From the NCBI GenBank assembly GCA_024349245.1, contig JALDNG010000824.1:1-64000 (forward strand): DNA of 64,000 bases, written 5' to 3'. This stretch comes from Neodontobutis hainanensis (Eukaryota > Chordata > Actinopteri > Gobiiformes > Odontobutidae). A model generated the notes under the pieces. That model worked only from the letters and a program-made list of their open reading frames with translations. It had not been told where the DNA came from and did no database searches. Shown here one piece after another: positions 34,838-45,696 of this stretch (position 1 is its first letter; the number at the start of each line of letters is the position of its first letter). The position numbers and the translations under genes were made by a program.

Positions 34838-35800
34838 TTGCCATTCTTGTTCGTATTACTAGATAGGTTGTCTCTATTAGAGAGACGTGTTTGTGAGTTA
34901 GAGCAGCTAGATCAGCATAGACAGGGTTTGGTTACTTTAGATGTGTCAGGGTTTCCTGATAGTATCAGATGCAGGACTGATAGCAGTCCTGCTAGCGATA
35001 GCTCTAGTTGTGGCTCAACTGTCTCGACAGTTGTTGCAAAGAGTAATATGTTTGAGCCGGTCCAGCGGCGCAGGCGTGCAGGCAGGAGAAGCCTCCTGTT
35101 GTCCGCCCCTGTCCGCTGTCACCCCTCTGACTGCGAACTGGTTTTCAGGGCTTTCAGGCCCCTTGTCCGCGCTGTGATCACCGGCCTGTTTCCTCTGCGC
35201 CTGCCAACCTGAGCAAGCATCGCACTCTGGTGATAGGGGACTCCATTACCCACAAATTTTAGACTCAAGACGCCAGCCATTGTCCACTGTTTACCGGGGG
35301 CCAGAGCTTCCGACATAGAGGCTAATCTTAGGGTGCTGACATCACACAGGGAGGGAGAGTTTCCTCAGACACATACTGGCACTACATACAAGCAGATAGT
35401 TATTCATGTCAGCACCAATAATGTGAGAATGAGGCAGTCAGAGGTAACCAAAGATAGCCTAGCCAGGACTCTTGAACTAGGAAACAAGATGAGTCGGCAT
35501 CGATTAATTGTCTCTGGCCCCCTCCTCATAAACCCCTTATGGGGAGGGGGCCAGAGACAATTAATCGATGTGATGAACAGTATAGCAGATTAGTTTCCAT
35601 GAACCGGTGGCTGGCCCGGCATTGTAGTCAGAAAGGTTATGGTTCGTGGATAACTGGTCTTCTTTCTGGGGCCGCCCAGGCCTGCTGAGGGCAGACGGCC
35701 TGCATTCTACTGGACATGGTGCTGCCATTTTGTCTAGTAATATAGACAGGTGCATTCGGTGCTTTTGACACAAGGAATCTCAGCAGGTCGCAGGAATTAC
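34838..35800 (+). pseudogene. L2 ORF1: coiled coil plus SGNH esterase-like domain
   Basis: The first open part (34838-35212) starts LFVLLDRLSLLERRVCELEQ, a short coiled coil, then a Ser-rich and basic region. Around 35225-35262 another frame gives TLVIGDSITHKF, the block I nucleophile motif of SGNH hydrolases. NIRGADITQ- and YKQIVIHVSTNNVRMRQSEV-like sequence follows at 35330-35440. Near 35690 RADGLHSTGHGAA supplies the catalytic D-x2-H block. Such esterase-type ORF1 proteins are known in CR1/L2 LINEs. Stops after THKF and the fold-back at 35.5 kb destroy the frame. Confidence 0.75.
35498..35570. repeat. Perfect 28-bp fold-back inside L2 ORF1
   Basis: 35498-35525 and 35543-35570 are exact reverse complements with a 17-nt loop; the loop itself contains CATAA/TTATG. 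Flanking coding matches the SGNH domain on both sides, so the right arm is extra sequence. Confidence 0.97.
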
Positions 35801-36099
35801 AGAACCTGCTAGTCATGATAGTGCGGGTGTGGAACTGGATAATGTAGAAGCTTTTAGTTGTCTGGTAAGGCCGTGTTATCCTGATGTCTACTGCCTAAAT
35901 CTGTTAGATATGCTGAATTTATTTAGTCCTCAAACACACCTGAAAACTCAGAGTCAGTAACCCAAAAGCAGTCTGTCTTCATGTTATTATAATTCAGAGG
36001 CAATCTTTTAAACCCAGCAGAACTGTTAGAGCTCGACAGCTTGTTCCTGTCACTATCTCTCCACTGGACCAACCTTTAAATGCAGGCTCTACATCAAGA

Positions 36100-36425
36100 C
36101 TGAAGATCGGTCTCCTGAATGTGCGGTCTCTATCCTCCAAAGCACTCCTAATTAATGATCTTATTGCTTCTCATAGCTTGGATTTACTTTGTCTTTGTGA
36201 AACTTGGCTTAAGCCCAATGTTTTTCTGCCACTAAATGAAGCCTCTCCCCTGATTATGCGTATGCACAGGTAGCTCGTGACGTCGAAACTGGGTGGTGGT
36301 TTTGCAGCCATTTATAAAGCTGCATTTTGCTTTACAGGTACATCACAGCCGAAACTTAACTCATTCGAAGTGTTACTCATCAAACATATTTCTTCTCAAA
36401 TAAACGTAAGGAAGCCATTTTATTT
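36100..36425 (+). pseudogene. L2 endonuclease, N-terminal half
   Basis: Reads KIGLLNVRSLSSKALLINDL, LDLLCLCETWLKPNVFLPLN and, after a stop, GGGFAAIYKAAFCFTGTSQP and SFEVLLIKHI. These are the N- and E-containing blocks of an APE-type endonuclease. Coding then jumps from about 36420 to the region before the reverse transcriptase, so the part with the GDFN and SDH motifs is deleted. Confidence 0.75.
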
Positions 36426-36501
36426 AGCTGTAGTTGTTTAGCTGAGTTTTGAACGCAAATGGCGCAAATAAAAAACTAATCTAAATTATCAAAAGTGGTG
36501 T

Positions 36502-37635
36502 TTGTCTGTAAAGCACGCCCTCAGCACTGCAAAGGCTGCCTATTTTTCATCTCTTATAAGAGAAAACCGGCATAACCCCAGGTTTCTCTTTGGGACAGTT
36601 GCTACACTAATCCAATCAAAAACAACTGAAGACTCCTCTCCCTTTAGTGCACAAGACTTTTTAGATGTCTTTAATCATAAAATTGAAGATATCAGGAATA
36701 ATATTTTGTTTTTGTATTCCTTGCCTCTGGGTCACATTCACTTGGATCCACCGACCTCTCGTCTCTCAGTCTTAGATCCTGTATCCCTCGATGAGCTGAC
36801 AAAGGTGGTTTCTTCATGTAAAGCAACTACGTGTCTCCTGGATATCCTGCCAGCAAAACAGCTTAAAGAACTGTGGCCCTATGTGGGGCAAATTATATTA
36901 AACATTATAAACTTGTCCCTGTCTACTGGCACCGTTCCTTCCCTTTTCAAACAGGCTGTGGTCAAACCCCTGCTTAAAAAACCTACTCTGGATCCTGGAT
37001 GCCTAAATAATTTCCGTCCTGTCTCCAATCTACCTTTTCTATCTAAAGTCCTCGAAAAAGTTGTGCTAAAACAACTTACTCTATATCTATCTGAAAATGA
37101 CCTCCTCGAGCCGTTTCAGTCTGCATTTAGGGCCTCTTATTCCACTGAAACAGCTTTAGTTAAAGTGACAAATGATCTCCTCCTTCAGATGGATGAGGAC
37201 TCATCTGCCCTACTGTTATTGCTGGATCTCAGTGCTGCATTTGATACGATTGATCATGCAGTGCTAATCAACAGACTTAAAGATGTTTTTGGCATCTCTG
37301 GCTCTGCTCTTGCTTTGTTAGAATCCTATCTGTGTGATAGGTCTCATTTTATCTCTTTTAATAAATCCTTCTCCTCCACGGCACCAGTGAAATTTGGTGT
37401 GCCACAAGGGTCTGTGCTTGGTCCCATACTTTTTTCACTATATGTTACACCATTGGGACAAATCATCAGAAGTTATGGAGTGATTTGTCCCAATGGTGTA
37501 ACATTGGGACAAATCATCAGAAGTTATGGAGTGAACTTCCACTGTTATGCCGATGATACACAGCTGTATCTACCAATAAAAGCGAATAATACTACTGACA
37601 TCATGCGTCTAGAGGCCTGCCTCATTTCAATTTAA
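36502..37635 (+). pseudogene. L2 reverse transcriptase, 377 codons still open
   Basis: The open frame covers the N-terminal fingers (FLFGTVATLIQSKTTEDSSP), LPFLSKVLEKVVLKQLTLYL, FQSAFRASYSTETALVKVTN, LLDLSAAFDTIDHAVL (motif A), FGVPQGSVLGPILFSLY (motif B) and CYADDTQLYLPIKANN (motif C). Between B and C a 51-bp insertion adds 17 codons that repeat LGQIIRSYGV and include an inverted copy. Coding continues after a TAA near 37633 with NFLHLNADKTELLLIGPAS. The thumb region is at 37840-38160. A polymerase with a duplication between motifs B and C is unlikely to work. Confidence 0.88.
37444..37533. repeat. Inverted plus direct duplication inside L2 reverse transcriptase
   Basis: 37444-37465 and 37481-37502 are perfect 22-bp reverse complements. 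In addition 37452-37482 is repeated exactly at 37503-37533 (31 bp). The net gain relative to the minus-strand copy at 31.5-31.8 kb is 51 bp, a multiple of three. Confidence 0.97.
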
Positions 37636-37839
37636 ACATGGATGTCTCAAAACTTTCTCCATTTGAACGCGGATAAAACAGAGCTCTTGTTAATTGGTCC
37701 TGCCAGTCATCGGCACAAGTTTAACAATCTTACAATCTCAATCAACACGGCAACACTGCAAGGAACCTCGGTGTCATTTTTGCCCCACAATATCTCTGCA
37801 GCAGCACATTAGTAAGGTCACTAAACTGGGCTTTTTCAC

Positions 37840-38400
37840 TTGAGGAATATCTCAAAAATTCGCTCCTGCCTCTCTTTAGCTGATGCTGAAATTCTCATTC
37901 ATGCATTTATCACATCCAGGCTGGACTACTGCAACGCGTTATTCTATGGACTGCCGAGAGAAAAGCACTCACAGACTACAAATGGTCCAAAATACAGCCG
38001 CCAGACTTTTAACAAAGACCAGGATGTTCGATCACATTACTCGGTCCTTGCTTCATTACACTGGCTTCCGATTCATGTTAGAGCTGATTTCAAAGTTCTC
38101 TTGTTAACATATAAAATCATTTGTGGACGCGCCTCTTACCTATCTGACCTCATCACCTAGTATACTCCAGTTCGTACCTTCGCTCTCAGGACGCTAGCCT
38201 CTTTCAACTTCCTCGAATAAAGAAGAGGTCTGCTGGCTACAGAGCCTTTTCTTATAGAGCCCCATTTTGTGGAATGGGCTCCCGGTGAAAGTGTGGCGAG
38301 CTAACTCTGTTGAGGCTTTCAAAAGCAAATTCAAAACATACTTATTTCACCAAACGTATGGAGACTGATTGATCATAGGGTTAGGGTTACACTGGTTGTA
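37840..38400 (+). pseudogene. L2 reverse transcriptase C-terminal region
   Basis: Reads KIRSCLSLADAEILIHAFIT and SRLDYCNALFYGLP, the thumb-region motif of L2 elements. Then, with a shift, it gives FKVLLLTYKIICGRASYLSD and, near 38290, a frame with AFKSKFKTYLFHQTY. It is interrupted by stops, including one at 38158. Confidence 0.8.
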
Positions 38401-38615
38401 GCTGTAGGTACACACTCAACTGCTCATATTATTATTACATCTGCCTATTTTCAGTTGTATTTAGCACTTTTTTTTCTCCTTTCTACCTCCTCCTAGGGTG
38501 GACGCAAACCTCTGATCTGCTGGGTGATGTGTACTTCCCCCCTGACTCTGCTCCAGTGTGAGGATCCCCAGCTCATCTTGCATCTACCTTGATATTGGCT
38601 GATGTCCCATCCACC

Positions 38616-38700
<85 letters not shown>
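38616..38700. repeat. (CA)n microsatellite in the L2 3' UTR
   Basis: About 42 CA units. Confidence 0.98.
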
Positions 38701-38701
<1 letters not shown>

Positions 38702-39371
38702 CGTGGACACTGCACGCTGTCAACATAAATGTTTTTTGTGAATATGTTTTTGTATTTATATGTATTTTTTCAACTGTCCTGGACACATTCTTGCACGACC
38801 TGTCCATCCTGGGAGTGAATCCCTCCTTCTGTGGTTCTCCCTGAGGTTTCTCTTTTTTCCTGGCTGGGTTTTTTTTGGAGTTTTTCCTCACCCTGATGGA
38901 GGGTATAAGGACAGGGGATGTTGTCTAGTGCAGTCTGTTAAGCCCTTTGAGGCGGCTGTTGTTGTGATATTGGGCTATACAAAAATGTCTTGTCTTGTCT
39001 TGTTTGTGATAATCTATTATTTTATTGTCATTCAGATGGTCTAATTTAAGAAATAAAAGCATGTATATATTTTTATTTTATTTTCAGGACCTGGTTACTG
39101 TTCCTGCCACTTCACTGTAGAAGATACTTCATCCTTCAAGTTTGCTGCTGTCTATCATTTTAGATTCAGTCTCTAAAAACTGCAATAACCACTATAGTTT
39201 CTGGGGCTTAGCTTTACTTTGCTGACTTAATTTAGAGTAATGTAAACACTAGTACACTGTTGAAAACACTCAAAATTCTTTAAAATTTTAGAACAGCTCA
39301 AGAAGTTATGATCAGCCTGTTTAACACTCTCTCTTGCATTTCACCATCTTCGCTCCCAATACATGCAACTT

Positions 39372-39698
39372 ACAGTGGCTCAGTGGTAGAGCGGTCGTCC
39401 TTCAACCAGAAGGTAGTGGGTTTGATTCCCGCTCTCCCCACAATTCATACTGTTGTTGTGTCCTTGGGCAAGACACCCTTGCCTCGTATGAATGTGTAAG
39501 AATGTTCAGTGAATGTATGTGGTGATGGTCGGAGAGGCTATAGGCGCAAAATGGCTGGCATGTCTGCCCCAGGGCATCTGTGGCTACAGTTGTAGCTTAC
39601 CACCACCAGTGTGACTGTGAATGAATGAATAATGGACATCTTGTAAGCGCTTTGAGTCCCTTGGTCCCTCGGGAGAAAAGCGCAATATAAATCCAATC

Positions 39699-39760
<62 letters not shown>
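39372..39760 (+). mobile_element. tRNA-headed SINE with (ATT)n tail
   Basis: Starts GTGGCTCAGTGGTAGAGCGG (A box) and GTGGGTTTGATTCCCGC (box B), followed by CTCCCCAC. The body has TGTTGTTGTGTCCTTGGGCA, AGACACC, GCGCAAAATGGCTGGC and TGTGAATGAATGAATAATGG. The 3' part AAGCGCTTTGAGTC and AAAAGCGCAATATAAATCC precedes about 20 ATT units (39701-39760). GCAACTT/GCAACTA flank it as a possible target duplication. The tRNA head is part of the SINE, not a functional tRNA gene. Confidence 0.9.
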
Positions 39761-39761
<1 letters not shown>

Positions 39762-39866
39762 AGCAACTATCAAACACAAAGTAAAATGCCTGGAAGGGAT
39801 GCTATGCCTACTCTATCAGCCTGGCCATAGCTGTCTGTCATCTACTCCTCTGTCCTGACTGTGCAG

Positions 39867-39945
39867 GATGGTTAACACACCCAAGGTTTCACCAGCACCA
39901 CCTGCTTCTGGTGAGGAGGCAGTGCCCAAGGATGTAGAGGGTTAG
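39867..39945 (+). other. Possible terminal exon
   Basis: Follows a good acceptor (TCCTGACTGTGCAG). After the first G it reads MVNTPKVSPAPPASGEEAVP and KDVEG to a TAG. It joins in phase to the AG-ending exon at 34159-34293, giving a short acidic and Pro-rich tail. It is very short, and the L2 would lie in the intron, so this is weak. Confidence 0.25.
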
Positions 39946-40754
39946 GAGCTACTACTTTTAATTTTTTAACTGATACACATGATACTTTTTTTTACATTTA
40001 TATTAAGTATGTATATATTAAATATTATATCAATATAATAAATATAAATGCTTACTGTAAGAACAATATCTAAAGAATAAAAAAAAAATTGAGCAAATTT
40101 GATTCATGTTAATTTTATAATGCATGTTTTTAAACAATTTGTTTTCAAAATGAAGGGGGCACTTGTGAGATTTCCCAGAAGGGAAATTTTGAATGTGGCA
40201 CAGTTTCAGAATAAATCAAGATGGAAAACAGCAAAACAACCCCAAAAACATATTCGCCAATAAAAAAACACACAATAAAACACAATATTTGGATAAATAA
40301 CCCTTTAGATAAAGTCTGTTGAAGCTCAAACACTATTTTAAATTACAGCCACACGTCAACATTACCTGCAAAAAAAACCTCCACCACGATAAGGTTGCGG
40401 TTCAAGGATGGGCATTTGCTGAGCAGTAGCCTAAATTAGACAATGCTAACTTTGAATAACTGGTCCCATTCTCTCTTGCGCTAACCGTGTTAAACTTCTA
40501 TTGCTACTCGCATACCTCTAGTCTCCATTTTTGCAAGTCTGACAGCTGCTGTCAAACAATTCGTCATTGCAGGTCTCATGGACACGCCCGTTGTCTCCCC
40601 TCCCCGCCCTTGGTTTGTCCTCTCTCTTGTGGCTCTTCCAACTTTTCCAGCATTTTTCTAATTTTATCTGTGGGTGGAGTTAGGCTCTGACCGAGGGTTT
40701 AGTTACACTTTAAGTATGTTAATTAGTGCTGCATGAGCTATCACATCGATTCTG
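39946..40754. other. No gene; short Rex3 5'-leader-like match
   Basis: 40384-40406 (minus strand) reads GCAACCTTATCGTGGTGGAG, as in the extreme 5' leader of Rex3 at 10200. No other Rex3 sequence adjoins it. The remainder is AT-rich and non-coding. Confidence 0.4.
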
Positions 40755-41692
40755 TGTGTGGTATGCGTGGTACGCAGGCCCCCACTAGTGGTACGCAGAG
40801 GAATCGCTGAATTAAATATGAATTGGCTGTGATGGGAAAAGGTTGAGGTGGATAAATTATAAAAAGTTCAACAAAACTGCTATCATGGCTTCAATCTGGT
40901 AGGAGAAGTATGGATCAGGAGGAAAAAGTGTCCAGCACAAGAACTGAAGAGGACTAAAGTGAACCGAGCACAAGTGCTAACAGTGGCTTTGATAGCGCCA
41001 GCGATGTCACTGGAGCATCTGCTAGCAGCAGCAAACGATAGAAAAAACAGTGACAAATTATGACTCGAACTACATCAAATTTGGATTTATTTGTAGCGGG
41101 AGAGAGGACGAGCCCAGGCCGCAGTGTGTGTTATCTGGCAAAGTTCTTAGCAATGAATGTATGAAACCATTGCATCGCAAATGACTTCTAACAATTAAAC
41201 ACACGGCACTTAAGGACAAACCACTGTTACAAAAACGTGATGAACTGAAGCATTCAAAGTCCATTATTCACTCCTGTGGTACACCCATAATCAAAGCACA
41301 GGAAGCTTCATATCGTGCAGCCTCCGGATCGCCAAAGCCGTAAGCTGCACACAATTGGGGAACAACTGTGTCTACCTTTAGCCAAAGAGATGACACGCAT
41401 CATATTTAATTTTATTTTAAAAATTAAAAAAATTTAAAGTACAGTACAGTTTTTATTAAACTTTTATGTTTAATACATTTATTTATTTATTTATTTTATT
41501 TACCTGTATGTAAGTGCAGTGCTGATGTTCAAACTGTGCATTTACAGTGTTTAACAATAATACATTTAATTGGAATAATTCGGCCTACTATGCTACTGTA
41601 TTTAAATGTTGGTCATTATGGTGGTACTTGGAGAGACAAATATTTTATGAGGTAGTACTTGGTGTAAAAAGTTTGAGAACCACTGATCTATC
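40755..41692 (+). mobile_element. hAT-Charlie-type relic with BED zinc finger
   Basis: The region opens with GTGGTACGCAGGCCCCCACT-like sequence and ends AAAAGTTTGAGAACCACTG (to about 41688), a Charlie-type terminal sequence like that at 17280. Around 41060-41260 the plus frame reads YDSNYIKFGFICSGREDEPR, PQCVLSGKVLSNECMKPLHR, a stop, and IKHTALKDKP. This is the BED finger of ZBED/SCAND-like hAT transposases with its second Cys replaced (CVLS instead of CVLC). The catalytic domain is absent. Confidence 0.75.
41238..41287 (+). repeat. 51-bp patch shared with the SINE at 43048-43098
   Basis: Begins GTGATGAACTGAAGCATTCA and ends CTGTGGTACACCCA. It matches the second site with two mismatches. Confidence 0.9.
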
Positions 41693-41699
41693 GTATTAA

Positions 41700-42765
41700 G
41701 GAGGAGATCATTAGTCACTTTACCTAAAGCTAAATTAAGTGGAATAAGAGGTCGTAAATTCAGATTTGAAATGAGTTGAGGAGGTTATTTTCCAAATAGT
41801 TATAGATTAGATTTTTTTTAACACAACTTTTTTCAAGGACTTTGGATATTTAAGGTAAAGTGGAGACAGGACTGAAATTATTTAGGCATCCAGGATCCAA
41901 AGTCGTTTTTTTGAGAAGGGGTTTGACAGGGACAAGTTAATAATGTTTAAAATTATTTGCTCCACAGTTCTTCAAGCTGTATTGCTGGGATGATATCCAG
42001 GAGGCACGTAGTTGCTTTACATAAAGAAAGCACTTTTGTCAGCTCATCGAGGGATACAGGATCCAAGGTCTGTGGATCCAAGTGAATGGGACACAGAGCC
42101 GAGGAAGAAAAGGACAAAATATTATCCCTGATATCTTCAATTTTATGATTAAAGAAATCTAAAAGTCTTGTGCACTAAAGGGAGAGGAGTCTTCAGTTGT
42201 TTTTGGTTGGATTAGCTTAGCAACTGTTCCAAAAACAAAACAAAAGGATAATGCCTGTTTTGTATGATTAGAGATGAGAAATATGCCGTACGCAGCGCTG
42301 AGGGCGTGCTTATAAGTGTTTACCCACAAACACCACTTTTGATAATTTAGATTTCTTTTCGACTTGCACCATTTGCATTCAAAACTCCTGCAGGCCTGTT
42401 TCAAAGCCCGGGATTTCTCATTATACCATGGCGTAGGTCGTCTGGTTGGTCTGGGCTTTGTCCTGAGGGGTGCCACTGAGTTGGGGATGGCCAAGAGGGT
42501 GGCCTGGATCTCCTCTGTGTAGGCCTCTACTGAGTTTCCAGGTGTAGTCAAATTAGTAAGGACATTGGTCAGCTATGTCGCTAACATTTCCATTGCAGCT
42601 ACGCTTAAATTTTGGGAAGAAACTTGTTGGAATTTGAGGGAAATGTAACTTATCTCAAATTTTACCAGTGAGTGATCTGAAACAGCATACAAAAGAGAGG
42701 AGACCAAGAGATGGGAAACATTTATTCCATGAGCCATAACAAGATCAAGATAGTTTCCACTAATG
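41700..42765 (-). mobile_element. L2-clade LINE fragment, minus strand
   Basis: Reading from 42765 down: an endonuclease C-terminal block (LDLVMAHGINVSHLLVSSLL, YAVSDHSLVKFEI), then the 130-codon open stretch 42551-42159 (PWYNEKSRALKQACRSFECK, LFGT-like FVFGTVAKLIQPKTTEDSSP) and the start of the reverse transcriptase. It covers the endonuclease part missing from the copy at 36.4 kb. Truncated at both ends, with stops. Confidence 0.82.
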
Positions 42766-42784
42766 TGTGTGAATCAATGATTGT

Positions 42785-42900
42785 AAAATTATGGATGTCT
42801 CCCGCCCATTGCTCCTCTATTCACCAATATTGGCCTTAACACGGGCAAAAGATGGCGATTACATCCGGACACTTTGTCAAAGGATATTACTAAAATAGGC
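42785..42900. repeat. Unclassified repeat shared with 13.88 and 46.2 kb
   Basis: CCCGCCCATTGCTCCTCTAT and GGCGATTACATCCGG match words at 13889-13960 and, inverted, at 46.2 kb. Confidence 0.5.
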
Positions 42901-42920
42901 AGAGAGGGTAATATCTCTGG

Positions 42921-43183
42921 GTGGCAGTATAGCTCAGTGGAGCGGTTCGATCCCCACTCAAAACATCCCAAAACATTATAACATCCCGCACTCCCCACAT
43001 ACTATCGTTGTCTCCTGGATTATGACACTTAACCTACATTGCCTCCAGTGATGAACTGAAGCATTCAAAGTCCACCATTCACTCCTGTGGTACACCCACT
43101 AACACTGGTAATAGTTTAATGTGCCTACTACAGTAGGTGAAAAAGCGATATAAAAATAAATATTATTATTATTATTATTATTA
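42921..43183 (+). mobile_element. tRNA-headed SINE, rearranged, with (ATT)n tail
   Basis: GGGTGGCAGTATAGCTCAGT and GGTTCGATCCCCAC mark the tRNA head. CTCCCCACATACTATCGTTG, ATTGCCTCCAGTG and AAAAAGCGATATAAAAATAA followed by ATT units mark the body and tail. The centre is replaced at 43048-43098 by sequence matching the hAT relic at 41.24 kb. Confidence 0.8.
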
Positions 43184-43869
43184 TATAACAGCTCCAGCGC
43201 GGCTTTTCAAACGCATTGTTTAGTAAACACGCCCCTCATCTCTAAGTCAAAGCAGAACAAGCTAACGCTAACAGCTTATGTCATGCTAACGTCTGCTGCT
43301 AACAGCTGCAGAGGCCTCTCCACTCTTGTCACCTCTAGTCGTTCAGAGGTAAGGCTTCCTATCGTTACAGCGAACTTTATTTCAGCTACTGCTGTTAATG
43401 TTAGATTATTCTTATAAGTATTACAGCTTTTTAATGATAATAAAGCATGGGTTCATTTTATCTTGTTCTGATAATTATTTCTGTTATAAATGTGCGACCA
43501 AAACAGGGAAGAGATATTATAGGTGCTCAACAGTCTGTATAAAAATAATTAAAGCCAACTACGCCACTCTGGGAATTTCACCCAGAGAATATTATAGAAA
43601 CAAGGACACACAGGTTCACTCACCGATAAAGGAGAAAAGATTTCAGTTTTTACAAAACAACTAAGATTTATTTATGTTGAGTGGCAGAAAAAATAATTAA
43701 ACCGCTATGAAGTAAATAAGCTGATAGTTTTATTACAATAAAATACAAATCCTAAAAAGGTCAAAATAATCTTTAAAAAGAGCTACATAAATTCATGAGG
43801 CTGAGGCTTACCAATGAGGGGAAGTGTTAAGAAGTGGGGAAGCTACATCCAGTGAGAATGAGGGCACCC

Positions 43870-43917
<48 letters not shown>

Positions 43918-44882
43918 GGCAAACCAAAGAAAAATAAACTGGAGCACCACCACCAGGGGTCACCACTACCACCACATGGGACCTCAGCAACTGAAACAGA
44001 TAAGATAAAAACGTTAACAGAGATGGTAAAATCATTAACAAGTCACAATACTTAAACAAACAGCTCACACCACAATCAACAAAATTCATGGACACTCCTT
44101 TGTACAGTCCAAATTATTCATAAAACAGTCCACTGGTGATTCCAAAGAACAAACAAAAAGCAGCGAACAGCTGCTAAACAAAACAGTAAGCAGCAAACAG
44201 CAGCAAACAGCTGCTAAACAAAACTAAGACAAAACAAAACAGCAACGAGTCCACAAGGGAGAAGCAGTTGGCTAGCTAACTCGTTTTGAAGTGTGAACTA
44301 TCGCCTTTTGCATGCAACAGATGATCATTTCCGTGTTGAAATGACAATAGGAATTTGAAAACACACTGAAGAAGGGCAAAAAATAAATATTTTTTTGCTC
44401 TTCAACACTGCTTTGCTCTTCAACACATTAGAAGAGTTATTACATTATTACTATTACATTACTACTGTAATAAATTACAATTAGTACAAAAAAATGCAAT
44501 ATGCAAGTGCCCTGTCGGTTTCTCCCTGTTCGGTTGAATGGCGTGCAGGTAGAGTAAATAGTCTTTACTCTCTCCGGTCTTCACGTGATGAGAGTCTGAT
44601 TTTAGTAATTGAATTGAGCGGTCATGCCTCCAGTTGGCCTGCTAACCACTCAAACAAAAACAGCCCCAGAGCAAGTGAGACTAAACCAAGCCTCTCTCAT
44701 GGAACCTCTTAAACAGTCCTCGAGAAAGGGCGCCACCATACGGCGAAATACAGCTATATACTGCCGTCCACCAGAGGGCAGGCTCCAAAAGCAGAAATAT
44801 TATGAGAAACCCAATGGCGACTTTACAAGTGTAAAAATCATGTTTACAGTCTGGTACAAAAGATGGCTCTGGTCTCTAGAAC
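43184..44882. other. No gene; (CA)n and A-rich sequence
   Basis: (AC)n at 43873-43914. 44120-44240 has repeated AGCAGCAAACAGCTGCTAAA words, a small degenerate tandem. The 88-codon frame at 43398-43664 shows no motif. Confidence 0.4.
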
Positions 44883-45286
44883 TGTCTGTGTCTCTGATTG
44901 ACTTATTGCCTTGTGTGCTTCCCTTTTGTGTGATTGCATGCTCCGCCCTAATGTGTTTCACCTCTCCTCGTTGTGTGTCTTTATAACCTGTGTGTTATCC
45001 TCTGCTCGGTGCCAAGTCGTCTTCACTCCTACCATGAGTCTGTTGTTCTGTTCTTTCTTGTGTTCCGGCTGTTGTGTTCTAATTTACCCGTGTGTTCTGT
45101 GAATTATTCTTCCTAGATGTTTCCTCGCCTGGTGTATTTCTTGTACTAACTGTATTGGACTTTTGTATGCTCAAGCCTGGCCTTGTTTCTACTTTGTTTC
45201 CTTGATTGTTCCGTTTGCTGGCTAAATAAACCTTTTTACCCTTCTACCTGTTTGGGGTTTTGCATTGGAGTCTTCCCGTTCGGACA
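44883..45286 (+). mobile_element. Probable solo LTR
   Basis: The sequence has LTR character: a TTATAACC box near 44981, CTAAATAAACCTTTTTACCC with AATAAA at 45225-45230, then GGGGTTTTGCATTGGAGTC and CGGACA, the layout of many fish Gypsy LTRs. Candidate ends are TGTCTG and GGACA, but the flanks do not form a clear duplication, so the boundaries are uncertain. Confidence 0.5.
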
Positions 45287-45696
45287 GTGTGTCTATGAAA
45301 GCAATTAGCGGATTACATCCATTTTATTTACAATCTATGGAATAGACGACTGCACCATGTGACAGAGATGTAGTAAACAAAGCCCGGTTTCTCAGCAAAT
45401 AACACAAGAATCAAATACACTTACACAGTTCTGTATGCTTCTGCTGCTAAGTTGCTTCTCCTACTGTCTCAGACTTAACCACGGTTTAAATAGCAGAGCA
45501 ATGCTGGCGTTTGGTCACGTCTGAGGTGGCCCGCAAACCACTCAAAACAAAACCAGCCCAAGAGTAAATGAATCAGTCTATTGTGATTATATGATCACTG
45601 TATTATAATGTAAAACTTTTTTACCCTTAAGACAGCAATAATAAGATTTGAATCTGCATGTGAGAGTAAAGCATCATAAACCTCTCTCTCTCAATT

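Larger units (their letters stand above)
34395..39002 (+). mobile_element. L2-clade LINE, near full length, inactive
   Basis: Order: leader, ORF1 with a coiled coil and SGNH esterase-like domain (34.84-35.8 kb), endonuclease (36.10-36.42 kb, C-terminal half deleted), reverse transcriptase (36.50-38.16 kb) and a 3' UTR with a long (CA)n. The end is TATTGGGCTATACAAAAATG followed by a TGTCT repeat at about 38986-39001. It is the most complete LINE in the window. Stops in ORF1 and the endonuclease deletion inactivate it. Two fold-back duplications lie inside (35498-35570 and 37444-37502). Confidence 0.88.

Noticed and set aside
38602..38891. Opposing frames rich in His-Thr and Cys-Val
   Set aside because: They are translations of the (CA)n tract in the L2 3' UTR.
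39372..39450. tRNA gene
   Set aside because: Has A and B boxes but is the head of a SINE present several times with a common body and ATT tail.
43398..43664. 88-codon open frame
   Set aside because: No signal peptide, domain or splice context; composition follows the AT-rich background.
44883..45286. Target duplication GTGTC around the probable LTR
   Set aside because: Choosing those flanks would give non-canonical ends (TCTG...CAGT).
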